64,000 nucleotides of DNA, taken from Perognathus longimembris pacificus. Its lineage: Eukaryota; Chordata; Mammalia; Rodentia; Heteromyidae. A model generated the notes under the pieces. The model made no database searches. It saw only the letters and a list, made by a program, of their open reading frames with translations, and had not been told where the DNA came from. Where the stretch lies: positions 32,791,979 to 32,855,978 of the forward strand of contig NC_063188.1 in the NCBI RefSeq assembly GCF_023159225.1, in the 5' to 3' direction. This document shows, piece by piece, positions 33,838-43,642 of the stretch. The first letter of the stretch is position 1; each line of letters starts with the position of its first letter. The position numbers and the translations under genes are program-made.

Positions 33838-34084
33838 AAAAGAAGCTTGGATTTATACAGTACCTAGAGCCCAAGCAGTGTGGTAGATATGTAAAGCAGT
33901 AAGAGCCACAGTGTTAGACATAATCTCCACCATTGAACTGAGGAGGAAATCTTACATGAAACTAGTTTCACAGACTTTATGGAATTGTGAAGATTTGTCA
34001 TGGAAAGGAGATGGACAGGTGGAGCAAAAAGTATTTACATTAGGGTTTTTCTTTTTGCTTTTGATCTGAACACCTTATAAGTTG

Positions 34085-34330
34085 TACAAATGAGAGCATA
34101 TACAATAGTCCCTTAAAATAAACTATATCACACATGCATATACCAAACTTTATGTGCTTGGATATAAATGGAACAATGAAACTTGCTGAGGTTGACTTGG
34201 AAGGGGGAGAGAAAAGGAGGGAGAATGATGGAAATTGAGCTCTGATAACTATTCATTGAATGCATAAATGAGCATGATAAAATGAAACCCTTGGTACAAA
34301 TATTTGGAACGAATAATTAAAAAAGAAAGA
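34085..34330 (+). repeat. Older L1 3' end (probable)
   Basis: 'gaagggggagagaaaaggag' followed by 'gcatgataaaatgaaaccct' and an A-rich end resembles rodent L1 3' UTRs ('ataatgaaacccatt'). Diverged. Confidence 0.45.
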
Positions 34331-34589
34331 AAAAACCTACTGAGATTAAAACAGAAATCAGAAGCATTTCTTTAATTTAACTTCAGGCAATGTATTCTAG
34401 CTATTTTTGTAGAAAGAATTGTCAAGTAATAAGAGAGTTGCATTAATAGGAGTACCGAATATAGTGTTTGTTCTGGTTTATAGCAATTGGAGAAATGAGA
34501 CTACTGGTTATAAAATTGTCAGACAAAGTTAAGCCATTAACATATTCTACCATTATTCTAACATCTACACTAGTTAAAATGATAAGTCT
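34331..34589. other. No recognised feature
   Basis: AT-rich sequence with no recognised repeat. Confidence 0.4.
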
Positions 34590-34825
34590 CATCGGTGCTA
34601 GAGATCATAGTTACACAGGAAGCTCAGATCTGAGGAGCATGGTTCAAAGCCAGAAAAGTCCAGGCAGAAAACAGATTGAGATATTTTTATCTCCAATAAA
34701 CTGCCAAAAAAACCTCCAGAAGTGGAGCTGTGGCTCAAGTAGTAAGTGTTTGCCTTGATCAAAAAAACTCGGAGGCAGCACCTAGGTCCTGAGTTCAAGC
34801 CACATGACAAGCACACACAAAAATA
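34590..34825 (+). repeat. B1-like/Geo composite SINE
   Basis: The B1-like half is followed by 'ccagaagtggagctgtggct' and 'gtcctgagttcaagccacat', ending in an A/CA-rich tail. It clearly shows the same right module as IDL-Geo joined to a different left module. Confidence 0.85.
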
Positions 34826-35039
34826 ACATAAGAATTGAGATTTGCTTGCTAAAATCAATATACCATCAGCTCAAAGGAAGAACAATATTTATATCTAAGA
34901 AGCAGGTGTGCTGGACTAGAGGAACAGAATAGAAGCTGCCATTTCTCAAGGCAATAGGAATAGTTTGGAAATGGAATGTTACAGAGGCATGCTGGTGCTT
35001 GTGAAAAGCCAGACCTACTAGAAAAACAAGTCTCTACTC

Positions 35040-35125
35040 TCCCCCTAAATATCCAGCCTTCTCCCTCACTTGTTTAAGGTGTCAGCTCACTTCTTCAGAG
35101 TAACCATCATTGACTCTCCCTACAC
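35040..35125 (+). repeat. L2 fragment, left of an L1 insertion
   Basis: 'aaggtgtcagctcacttctt' and 'cagagtaaccatcattgact' follow the L2 pattern 'aaatgtcacctcctcagagaggcc'. It is continued after the small L1 at 35231. Confidence 0.5.
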
Positions 35126-35135
35126 AAAAATCACA

Positions 35136-35220
35136 GTACAAGAAATGTATCCAATGCCTAACGTATGAAACTGTAACCTCTCTGTACATCAGTTTGACAA
35201 TAAAACTTAAAAAAAATTTA
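35136..35220 (+). repeat. 85 bp L1 3' end with 10 bp TSD
   Basis: 'gtacaagaaatgtatccaat' through 'gtttgacaataaaac' plus A-rich tail is the terminal L1 sequence. TSD AAAAATCACA is at 35126-35135 and 35221-35230. It splits an L2 element. Confidence 0.88.
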
Positions 35221-35230
35221 AAAAATCACA

Positions 35231-35435
35231 TCCTTTACCATATTCTATCCTTTCATCTTACTTTGTACACATATAGATGCATGTTTACTGGCTGTTTCCC
35301 CAATGAGAACTTGAGAACTGATTCTTCTTGAAGGCAGGGGCTTCCTCTCCCTTGTTTGCAAGTATAGCACTCCATCTGAGAACAATACTTGACCAGAAGT
35401 TGAACCTCAATAAGTATTTATTGAATGCATTAATT
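35231..35435 (+). repeat. L2 3' end, right of the L1 insertion
   Basis: 'cttgaaggcaggggcttcct' and 'cctcaataagtatttattga' match the L2 3' end. Confidence 0.6.
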
Positions 35436-35554
35436 TTATAATATTTGAAACAAAAGCTTTCCAAATAGGTGATTAGGCACTGTATTGTGAAGAAATGATC
35501 TCATATGCGATGGTTTAGAATTCACTTGTAATTTGGGAAGACAAACATACAACC

Positions 35555-35800
35555 TCATATGCTCTAATTCAAGTTCTACCTCATTCTGTGAACCCTCTCT
35601 TCTCTAGTAACTCCATTTTGTTTTCACTTAATTCCAACTGCATGCAGCTTCATATGTAATTGCCCTTGTTCTATATACATTTTCTCTGGAGTTCTTTGAA
35701 AGTGAAGATGACCTCCTATCTTTCTCATCATCAGGTGTATTTTTAATAGACACAGCAGGAATTCAGAATATCAACCACTTGTTGACTTAATCCAGGTAGA
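35555..35800 (+). repeat. L2 fragment
   Basis: 'caagttctacctcattctgt' ... 'tctctggagttctttgaaag' follows the same L2 block order as at 35040-35435, so two L2 pieces lie in series. Confidence 0.45.
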
Positions 35801-36904
35801 GGAATGGCAAACACAAGCTGTTAGAGGTGAGCCTAAGACAACTCAATAATCTCGTGTAAAAGAAATTACTAACAAATCCTAACAAATCACTTTAACTATA
35901 AAGTTGATCCAGCCGTATCCCTTGGGCATGCTTCACACTTGTTAATGAATAATTTAGAGGCCGAGAAAAAATGTGCTATAGGATCTAAGCCTTTAAAAGA
36001 TATTGTCAAATGAACACATTAATATTTCCATTTGCTTCTTCCCTGGGCTCTATGGGGTGGGATGGATACTTTACAAAGATTTCTGGATGCTTGGTGCTTC
36101 CCAGATTTTGCTTATGAGATGCATGTTTTATTGTTTCTCGAATTTGAATACATTGAAATTCAAGATAATTTGTGGAGTCAGCAAGTTCTCCATGTAGTTC
36201 ATGGATTAAGGATGTCCTCATTCCTCTCTAACAGTACTACCAATTCAAACAGTTTCTGGGCATCCCAAACTCCAGTTGAGGCTCCATCCTCCTAGAGAAT
36301 TCTAATGCAATCAGGAAAATGCTTTCTAAACTCTTCTGACTTGACTGTTGGCTTCCATTGTACCATGTACTGAGATCTCATACTGTACCCAGAAGCTATG
36401 CTTCTATTCATTGGAATGTAAAGGCCTGCTTACTCAGGGGTGGTTCTTTATTGGTTTACCATATAGCCCTTTGGTGCTAAAAATGACTTCAAGTAGAATA
36501 CAGGCTCATTGCCATATTGCTTAGAATGTTCTTTCTCTTTACTCTGCATTCATTTCATTTCAAAATGCACTCAAATCAATTAGCCTCTTGCTCTTTTGCC
36601 TGCAATATTCCCTACTGCATTGATTTGAGATACAGATTTCCCTTAGGTCAGCCTGTCTTTAATTGCAACATTCCTTATAGCTTATGATAGAGAACAAAAT
36701 CAGCATTCCTCTGAGGATGCTATCCATCTTCAACATCAGTAGCTACTAATATTTTTGGAGTTTTGAGAGGCGATTTGATTTTGCAACACCTCTGCTCATT
36801 TACTGTCCCTTAGGAGGCAACTTTTGGCAGACAACTTTAATGACAGCAGAACAAGCAATGGAGAATAATAGAAATACTAGATAAGCCACTGGATCAAGGG
36901 TCTA
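35801..36904. other. No recognised feature
   Basis: Unique-looking sequence. Three overlapping ORFs of 64-87 codons near 36003-36295 occur in different frames and strands with no recognised domain. Confidence 0.4.
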
Positions 36905-37012
36905 ATTCTAGGGTTTAACTATGGCTCTCCAACTGAGTCTTTGTTAACAGGGTAAGGCCAGTTTCTTGCCTCCTTATAAGCCTCATCTTTCATCTGTGAA
37001 ATAAAGAGGTGG
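36905..37012 (+). repeat. MIR-like fragment
   Basis: 'gcctcatctttcatctgtga' with 'aataaagagg' matches the MIR 'cctcatctgtaaaatggg' segment. Upstream similarity is weak. Confidence 0.45.
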
Positions 37013-37110
37013 ATTTAATCAGTATCTCTAAGCCAGGCTGTACCTTGGAATCAGTAAGAATTAAAGATCCTGCTTCTAGATCCTTACCACCAGACCCACT
37101 AAATCAGTAC
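37013..37110. repeat. MER5-like hAT fragment
   Basis: 'ctgtaccttggaatcagtaa' and 'agacccactaaatcagtaca' resemble the body of MER5-type non-autonomous hAT elements. Short and diverged. Confidence 0.4.
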
Positions 37111-37245
37111 ATATCATGGTGGGTATTGCTCTCACTCCCCCCTCACATATACATATATTATATATACATATATATGAATACATATAAGAATTACTGCTGA
37201 TTAGAAATATATTGCAAAATATATCATTACCAGTAATTCTTTTTC

Positions 37246-37597
37246 AAAAATATATTTTATTGTTATTGTAAAAAGTTGATGTACAATTACATAAGTCAGG
37301 TAACGAGTTCATTTCTTTTGAACCATGTCATCCCCTCCTTCAATCTCTCCCAGTTTTCCCCTCCAGTTCCTACCCACAAGTTGTGTAGTTGATTTTTCAC
37401 ACAGTGTCTAGTGAGTACCACGGCTGCCTGTGTTTACCCTTTGTTCCAACTTTTTTGTGCCCTCTGTTACCTTCCTAAAGACAAATAGACAAACAAGACC
37501 AAAAGACAACAAAAACAGCAACTACAATAACAAAAATCTCTTGTTTCCATTTCTTGTATCTCATTTAATAAAATATCATTTTATGTGATCATATGCA
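37246..37597 (-). repeat. Older L1 3' UTR (L1-A), right end continues at 38500-38543
   Basis: Antisense L1 3' end with A-tail and 'ttgatgtacaattacataag'. An 18 bp perfect TSD, TACCAGTAATTCTTTTTC, lies at 37228-37245 and 38544-38561. It is interrupted by L1-B at 37618-38479. Confidence 0.88.
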
Positions 37598-37617
37598 CAT
37601 AGCTATAGAGTCTTTTT

Positions 37618-37782
37618 TTCTTTTTAAAATTTATTGTAAAGGTGATGAACAGGGGTTATAGTCACGTAAGTAAGGTTGAGTACATTTCTAAAAACACTGT
37701 TACCTCCTCCCTCATTTTCTCCTGCTTCCCACTTCCCACTGCCCTCCCCCCAAGTTGTAAAGTTAATTTCCAACATAGTGCC
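37618..37782 (-). repeat. L1-B 3' UTR, left part
   Basis: Antisense L1 3' end ('ggtgatgaacaggggttata'), then 'ttgttacctcctccctc'-like sequence. It is interrupted by a solo LTR at 37783 and continues at 38100. TSDs CATAGCTATAGAGTCTTTTT (37598-37617) and CATAGCTATTGAGTCTTTTT (38480-38499) match at 19 of 20. Confidence 0.9.
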
Positions 37783-38094
37783 TGAAGTGCCAGACTTTGA
37801 AGTCAGGCCCCATTTTACCATGTGAACCCCATTTTAGAATCGAACCCTGAGCCAATCAGATTTGTGCCTGTGTCCTAATCTTGCTTGCTTGAACACCTGA
37901 TTGTTGTAACCTTGTTCTTTGCCTTTATAAGCCCTGTGTAATCACAGCTTGGGGCTTCCTCCTAACCTCCGCTGTGTCGGTGGGTAGGACGAGGCCCGAG
38001 TTGCAGCTCACTTAAATAAAGCCTTGCTTTTGCATTTCGGAATGTCTGAGTCTCGGTGGTCTTCTTGGTGGTGGTTTCGCGACTTGGCACAACA
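37783..38094 (+). repeat. Solo LTR of an endogenous retrovirus, 312 bp
   Basis: TG...CA termini (TGAAGTGCC ... GGCACAACA) and target duplication GTGCC at 37778-37782 and 38095-38099 (6 bp if the ambiguous A is counted). U3 has a CCAAT box ('gagccaatcag') and a TATA box at 37924-37930. The polyadenylation signal at 38015-38020 is followed by a GT-rich U5. No internal retroviral sequence remains, as expected after LTR-LTR recombination. The layout resembles class I elements, but the class is not proven. Confidence 0.85.
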
Positions 38095-38099
38095 GTGCC

Positions 38100-38440
38100 T
38101 AGTGAGTATTATTGTTGCATTAGTTCATCCTTTGTCCTGATGTTTATGTGGTTCCCTTTCCTTCCACGGATCAGATAAGCTTATATACAAGACAAAGTGT
38201 ACAGAAAACTAAAATAGAAAGAAAAAATAGAAACAACTGCATACAGCACATAATAAGAACCTCTTGCTTCCAATTCTTGGAATTCATTTTGATATGCTTC
38301 ATTATATATGGTCCTATGCACATAGTGATTGGGCTATTGTGATCCCCTGTTAAGAATATCATAGACATATTCTAATTATTACAAATGAGGGAAACCATGC
38401 AACCTATATTTCTTTGGTCCTGGTTTACTTCACTTAGCAG
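38100..38440 (-). repeat. L1-B 3' UTR, right part
   Basis: It continues L1-B from the duplicated target 'gtgcc' with 'tagtgagtattattgttgca', through to the complement of the ORF2 end ('ggtttacttcacttagca'). Confidence 0.85.
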
Positions 38441-38479
38441 GAAGAATGACATTGCCCCATTAGTAAGGAAATGCAAAGG
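38441..38479 (+). repeat. Inverted 5' end of L1-B (twin priming)
   Basis: 'gaagaatgacattgccccat' is ORF2 C-terminal sequence on the plus strand, directly upstream in L1 order of the point where the minus-strand segment starts. The outer TSD follows at once at 38480. Confidence 0.8.
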
Positions 38480-38561
38480 CATAGCTATTGAGTCTTTTTA
38501 TCTGCTTCTGTGAACATCCTCCTTTGGTCTCACTGTGTTAATGTACCAGTAATTCTTTTTC

Positions 38562-38795
38562 TGTGTGATGCTGGTACCAGGGCTTGAACTCAAAGCCTTG
38601 AGCTCTTGCTTGACTTTCTTGCTCATGGCTGGTGCTCTACCACTTGAGCCACACCAACTATCTGGCATTTTGTTGTTTAATTGGAGACAGAGTTTCATGG
38701 ACTTTTCTGCTCTCACTTTCTTCGAACTGAAATCCTCCAGATTTCAGCCTCTTGAGTAGCTAGTATGATTATAGTTGTGAGCTACCACCACCCAG
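38562..38795 (-). repeat. B1-like/Geo composite SINE, outermost host of the nest
   Basis: Complement of Geo ('cagggcttgaactcaaagcc') followed by complement of the B1-like half. A decayed TSD pair CATTACCAGTAATTCT (37225-37240) and CATTATTAGCAATTCT (38796-38811) matches at 13 of 16, with only transitions. This implies L1-A inserted into this SINE's left flank. Confidence 0.75.
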
Positions 38796-38835
38796 CATTA
38801 TTAGCAATTCTGATATGCAAACAAGGTTGAAATTC

Positions 38836-38995
38836 AATCAGGGTTTATCAATATTTTATGTGCATAAAACCCACCTGAGTATATTGTTAAAAAAAACTTC
38901 TGCCCTTTCTAATTCAGTAGGTTTGGTTTGGGACCAGATATTCTGATTTTCTAATAAGTTCCAAGGAGATGTTCATGCTGAGTTTTGAGTAACAA
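38836..38995. repeat. MER5-type hAT element
   Basis: 'aacccacctgagtatattgt', 'ctaattcagtaggtttggtt' and 'gatattctgattttctaata' resemble MER5A/B. It lies just left of MER20. Confidence 0.5.
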
Positions 38996-39005
38996 GGTAC
39001 CAGAT

Positions 39006-39243
39006 CAGTGATTTTTCAGCTGGAGGAAATTTTCCCCCTGGTAAAGTTGACAGATGAATCTGTTAAATATGTTAATATTATCAACAGGCATTTAGCAATA
39101 TTTTTTGTTATTACAGTTGGAGAAGTTGTTATTGTCATCTAATGAGTAAAGATACTGCCAGACATCCTATAATACATAGGAAACCACCGTACAAGATATA
39201 ATCTGGCCTAACATGTCAATAATGCAAAGATTGAGAAACCCTG
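39006..39243 (+). repeat. MER20 (non-autonomous hAT-Charlie)
   Basis: It starts 'cagtgatttttcagctggag' and ends 'ttgagaaaccctg', with internal 'atttagcaatattttttgtt' and 'agacatcctataatacatag' in MER20 order. An 8 bp target duplication, as expected for hAT, is still visible: TACCAGAT (38998-39005) and TACTAGAG (39244-39251), 6 of 8 identical. Confidence 0.75.
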
Positions 39244-39251
39244 TACTAGAG

Positions 39252-39884
39252 AATCTAACTTAAGATCTCTGTGAAGTTTTGCATTGCTTTATATGACTCA
39301 AAAATCATTTTAATAAAGTCATATAGTTTGAGCAATGGTCACTAAGTTAAAATTTCCTTCCCTTGATCATAAACTTTGACAAATAGGATCTTTCTCATCA
39401 AACCTTTCAAGGTTTTATTCACCTTTTTTCCCTCTGAAAATAAGAATTACAAATTAAAAAATAAGCGAACTACTGAGTATTCAAGCCCAAAGGGCCTTCA
39501 GTTATCAATTCATTTCAAACCTTTCAACTCATGGATGGAGAAATCATGGCCCACAGACAAGTGGCCAACCTAAGCTGTGTTGTTCTAAGGAAATTCTCCA
39601 AATATATAGCATAATTGTTTATAAAATATCAGTAATACTATCTGATTTTAACTGACACACATTCTACAGTTAACTTGGATAAGATCACCACACCTTGATT
39701 CCATTTCTATTCAGATATTGAGAGTAATTTTCTGAAAAGCTAAAGTTACATCATTCGCTGAATATATACATTCTAATAGGGCAAGCACTGGAAGAAATCA
39801 TGTTGACTTGTAATGATTACAAATACTTATTGGATGTTTTCATTGGGCAAGATAGCCTTAAATGCTTCACATGGACCAACTAAT
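39252..39884. other. No recognised feature
   Basis: AT-rich sequence without recognised repeats or genes. Confidence 0.4.
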
Positions 39885-40020
39885 CTTCCCAATGGAATTT
39901 CAGAGGTGAGGACATCAAGCAACACAAAGTTGAGTCACCTGTTATTTTTTCAAGGTCACTCCACTAGTAAGTGGTGGATTCAGAACATAAGCTCAACAAG
40001 TTGGATTCTGGGGCTCATTA
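39885..40020 (-). repeat. MIR-like SINE
   Basis: 'caaggtcactccactagtaa' plus 'gtggtggattcagaac' is the antisense MIR signature. Confidence 0.65.
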
Positions 40021-41217
40021 CTTATGGGATGAACAAGTGAATTAATGAATGCTGAGAGTTTGTACTCTTTGTTTTAAAAAACACACAGATAAAATGGTTT
40101 TCACCTTACTTCCCTTTCTATGGCCATTTGCAGCAGTCTAAATGAGCCCTGACAACCCCTCTGTAGCATGAGTAATTGGTACATTTATTTCCCTGAGACT
40201 AATGATATTTATATTGGAAAGATACAGCAAGGACAGCCAGATGCTATTTATCTGGCCTAACTAAGGGGTCAGCAGATGGGAATGGTCCAAGGCAAGACCT
40301 TGGGCTCAGCCCAGGCTTGGCATCTGTAGGCTTACTTCAACTCTCATTGCCTTTGATTCCATTTCTGAGCTGGCAGCTGCCAAACTCAGGCATGAGCAGA
40401 TGAGTCTATAAACATAGCTAGGAAGATCTCTTTCTTCACAGAGTGAGTAGGAGAAGTAGAACTAAGCTCAGGTGTGCCTCCCTCTCTTTATGGAACCATG
40501 GAACTTTGAAATCCAACAGACCTGAAGTCTCACTCTGATTCTTCTGTATAGTAGCTCAGTAAGTTGACTTCCATGGGACTAGTTTCCTCATATTGTATGG
40601 AATTGGGAGCAAGGATTCTCTACCCCAACCAATATTAGTTCTTTCTTCTCCAGCATATCCAGGCCTCTGTTTTGCCATGGGCCTTGTAGAAAGAGTATGA
40701 TTCCTCTGGTTGCAGGCTATGTATAGCTTGCCAGTCCACAAGTCTTGACCTTTACTCCCTTTCCTTTTGCTTATAGCAGCAGAATTGCAAAGTAATATTT
40801 TGAGCTTATGATGTTGGAACCCATGAAAATCTTCAGTATTCAAAGAAACCCAAGGAGAGCAATGGTCACCCAATTTATGAAGTGATGGTCCATGTTGAAT
40901 AGATGCTCTGTCATTCAACACATGGATTTGCTACCTCAAGATAACTACATACCGAGGTAGCTGGGATATGATTAAACAGCAAAGAGTACATCCAACAGTC
41001 ACAGAATTCTACAACCAAAAGGTAAATTTTGTTCCAATGACCAGCAGGAGATAAACCCTATTGATTATGAATATGACAAAACCACCCACTGTGCTTTTTT
41101 CCCTACTCATAATAAAATTTCACTTGACTCATTGGTGCTCTTGTGTGAAACATTTGCTATCAATAACTCTTAAAAGCCAAGATTTATGAATTGCATGTGA
41201 ATTAAATTTGTAATACT
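40021..41217. other. No recognised feature
   Basis: Unique-looking sequence. The 121-codon minus-strand ORF at 40556-40921 has no recognised domain. Confidence 0.4.
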
Positions 41218-41227
41218 TAAAAAAAAC

Positions 41228-41757
41228 CCTCATATGGAATAAGTAGTACAGGTTTAGGCTATCCACAGCAGAGGATCACAAGAGCCCAATAGCTATACCC
41301 TTATGTACACATAAGATGATGTTAAGTGAAATGAACTCCATGTTATGGAAACGATTGTTATATCACAGTTGTAATTACTTTCAACATGCCATGTGAAACC
41401 ATAGCTTTTTTATGTTGTTGATGATCCTGTTGTATCCCCTTCCTGTGGTTGCCCCCGTGCTATCACTGTATCTCATCTGAGTACCCTGGATACTGTATAC
41501 ACTGGTATTAGAACTAGGGAAGTGAAAGGGAATATCAAAATCGAGAGACAAAGGATAAAAAGACAAACGACTCCAAAAGCAATACTTGCAAAACCATTTG
41601 GTGTGAACCAACTGAACAATTCATGGGGGGAGAGGGAAAGGAGAATGGGGGAGGGGGGAAATGAGGGTGGAGGTAACAAATTGTACAAGAAATGTACCCA
41701 CTGTCTTACGTATGAAACTGTAACCCCTCTGTACACCACTTTCACGATGAATAAGTA
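41228..41757 (+). repeat. 5'-truncated L1 3' UTR
   Basis: It starts at 'ccctcatatggaataagtag' just after the ORF2 stop region and includes the G-rich tract (41624-41670). It ends 'ctgtacaccactttcacgat'. The usual 'caataaa' is mutated to 'cgatgaataa'. No TSD is clear. Confidence 0.88.
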
Positions 41758-41892
41758 ATTATTCAGAATAAAAAGATCTGGAATGAGAGCTTTCGACTTT
41801 GGGAGTCAATGAGCTCCTAGGACTAATCATCAGGGTCTTTCCAAAATCACAAAGACATAACTCACTCTTCAAGGGATGTTTATAAAATGACT

Positions 41893-42080
41893 CTTTTTTG
41901 TGGTGGTACTGAGGTTTGAACTCAATGCCTTGATCTTGCTAGGCTAGCACTTTCCTACTTGAAGTGTCTTCAGCTCTGATTTTTACTGATTATTTTGGAG
42001 ATGGAGTCTAGTGAAGTTTTCTGTGTTATCGTCCTCCAGATCTCAGTTTCCTGAGTGGTTAGGACCATAGGCATAAACCT
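41893..42080 (-). repeat. B1-like/Geo composite SINE
   Basis: 'gtactgaggtttgaactcaa' ... 'tttcctgagtggttaggacc' is a diverged antisense copy. Confidence 0.75.
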
Positions 42081-42082
42081 CT

Positions 42083-42530
42083 TATCTTGAAGTAGTTGTA
42101 CAAAGGGACTCCCATTCATTATGCCAGCTTATAAGTACAATGCAGTATCAACCTTTTCATCATTCTCCCCATCCCTTCCAAACCAAACCTTCTCAATTTT
42201 TCTAATTTCATAAAATATGCATTGAATATTATGACTGCATCATCTCCCTCTTCCTTCCCTCATTCATCTACCTTGACCTCCTCCCCTGCATGAATGAATA
42301 CCAGCTTCCTGGTATTCATTTTGGTGGACTATGAGTTTATTTCTCTAAGGAGTTATACAATTTGAATTCTCCCCTACATATACTACACTTTTAAATCATT
42401 TATGTATACTTGCATACAACCTTGTATGCATTTACTTGTACTTTCATAAATTAGATCTAATGTCTACATATGAGAGAAAACATGTGCCCTTTGTCTCTCT
42501 GGATCTGACTTTACATTCTTGATTTGTATT
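42083..42530 (-). repeat. Older-family L1 3' UTR with a 12 bp stem hairpin
   Basis: 'ttgaagtagttgtacaaagg' ... 'tgactgcatcatctccctct' matches the 8343, 26312 and 59075 copies. It contains a perfect 12 bp stem with a CTTC loop at 42293-42320. Confidence 0.75.
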
Positions 42531-43022
42531 TCACAGGAACATTTTACTCCTGGGTCTTTGGCCCAGATCTTTCACTTGTAATCTTCATGACAGGAAAATC
42601 TACTGCTTTGGTCCTCATTTTCAAGGTTTCTAAAGAATGCAAAATAAAGTAGACAGTATTTTTTGAGTGCTCATATTGGCAATTCTGTGGTAATGCAAGG
42701 GATAGAACAGAATGTTGACCTTATTGTAGAACCTAACAGAGGCAGTATAGCAGTAGATAGCTTTCTTGTCAAGATGTAACACATTACCTTTAATGTGAAG
42801 GAAGAAAAGTCAGTGATTAATGCCTGTGCTCTGAGTGTAGGCCATGTGAGTCTAGGTCATGTGTTTTGTATTTGCCTATATTTACATGTGGCCTAAAAGC
42901 TATCTTTTCTATGCTTGTATTGTTTCAACTTTTATGCTTTTTGTTGGTTCTATAAATTGACTTTAACCCAAACTTCTCTATTTTAGTCATTAAAGTTCAA
43001 ATTGGTTCCTGACTGTGTAAAC
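42531..43022. other. No recognised feature
   Basis: Unique-looking sequence. Confidence 0.4.
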
Positions 43023-43252
43023 CTCCTTCCTTTTTTTTCTGTTATGGGTCTAGAACTCGGGGCTTAGGCACTGTCCCTGAGGTTTTGAACTGAAGGCTAG
43101 AGCACTTTGAGCCCCAGTGCCACTTCTGGTTTTCTGGTGGTTAATTGAAGCGTCTCATGGACTTTCCTGCCTGAGCTGGCTTTGAACCATAATCCTCAGA
43201 TCTCAGCCTCCTGTGTAGCTAGGAACATAGATGTGAGCCACCAGCACCCTGC
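43023..43252 (-). repeat. B1-like/Geo composite SINE
   Basis: 'gtctagaactcggggcttag' ... 'catagatgtgagccaccagc' is a full antisense copy with moderate divergence. Confidence 0.88.
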
Positions 43253-43510
43253 TTACTTCCTTCTTTGGTAGGAGGATAGATCCCACTTCCCCAATGATGA
43301 TTGAAAACTTGACAACAAGCTAGATCCTACTCCTTTCATTGCATTCAATTTCCACTCATTTACCTTCATTGACATTTGTTCTTTAGTGTAATGTCTAGCA
43401 TCTTGGGCCTCAGAGTACTCACTGATGGGATGAGAACTCATATGTAGAGGCTAGGTAATCCAGTGTCCTTTGGGAATACATTGTTAGGAAAATCACAATA
43501 AAAAAGCCCT

Positions 43511-43635
43511 GTTTTTCTGATCATGGGGCCTATGTGCAATCCCTGAGTTATTTTCTTCAAGGATAGTGCTCTACCACTTTTTTCCATAGCTCCACTTCCA
43601 GTTTTCTGGTGGTTCACTGGAGATAAGAGTCTCAC
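43511..43635 (-). repeat. B1-like/Geo SINE, left part, split by nested L1s
   Basis: Antisense Geo and the start of the B1-like half, ending at 'aagagtctcac'. The missing half is found 4.4 kb away at 48054-48158, and the 11 bp AAGAGTCTCAC at the break is present on both sides. Confidence 0.88.
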
Positions 43636-43642
43636 AGGACTT

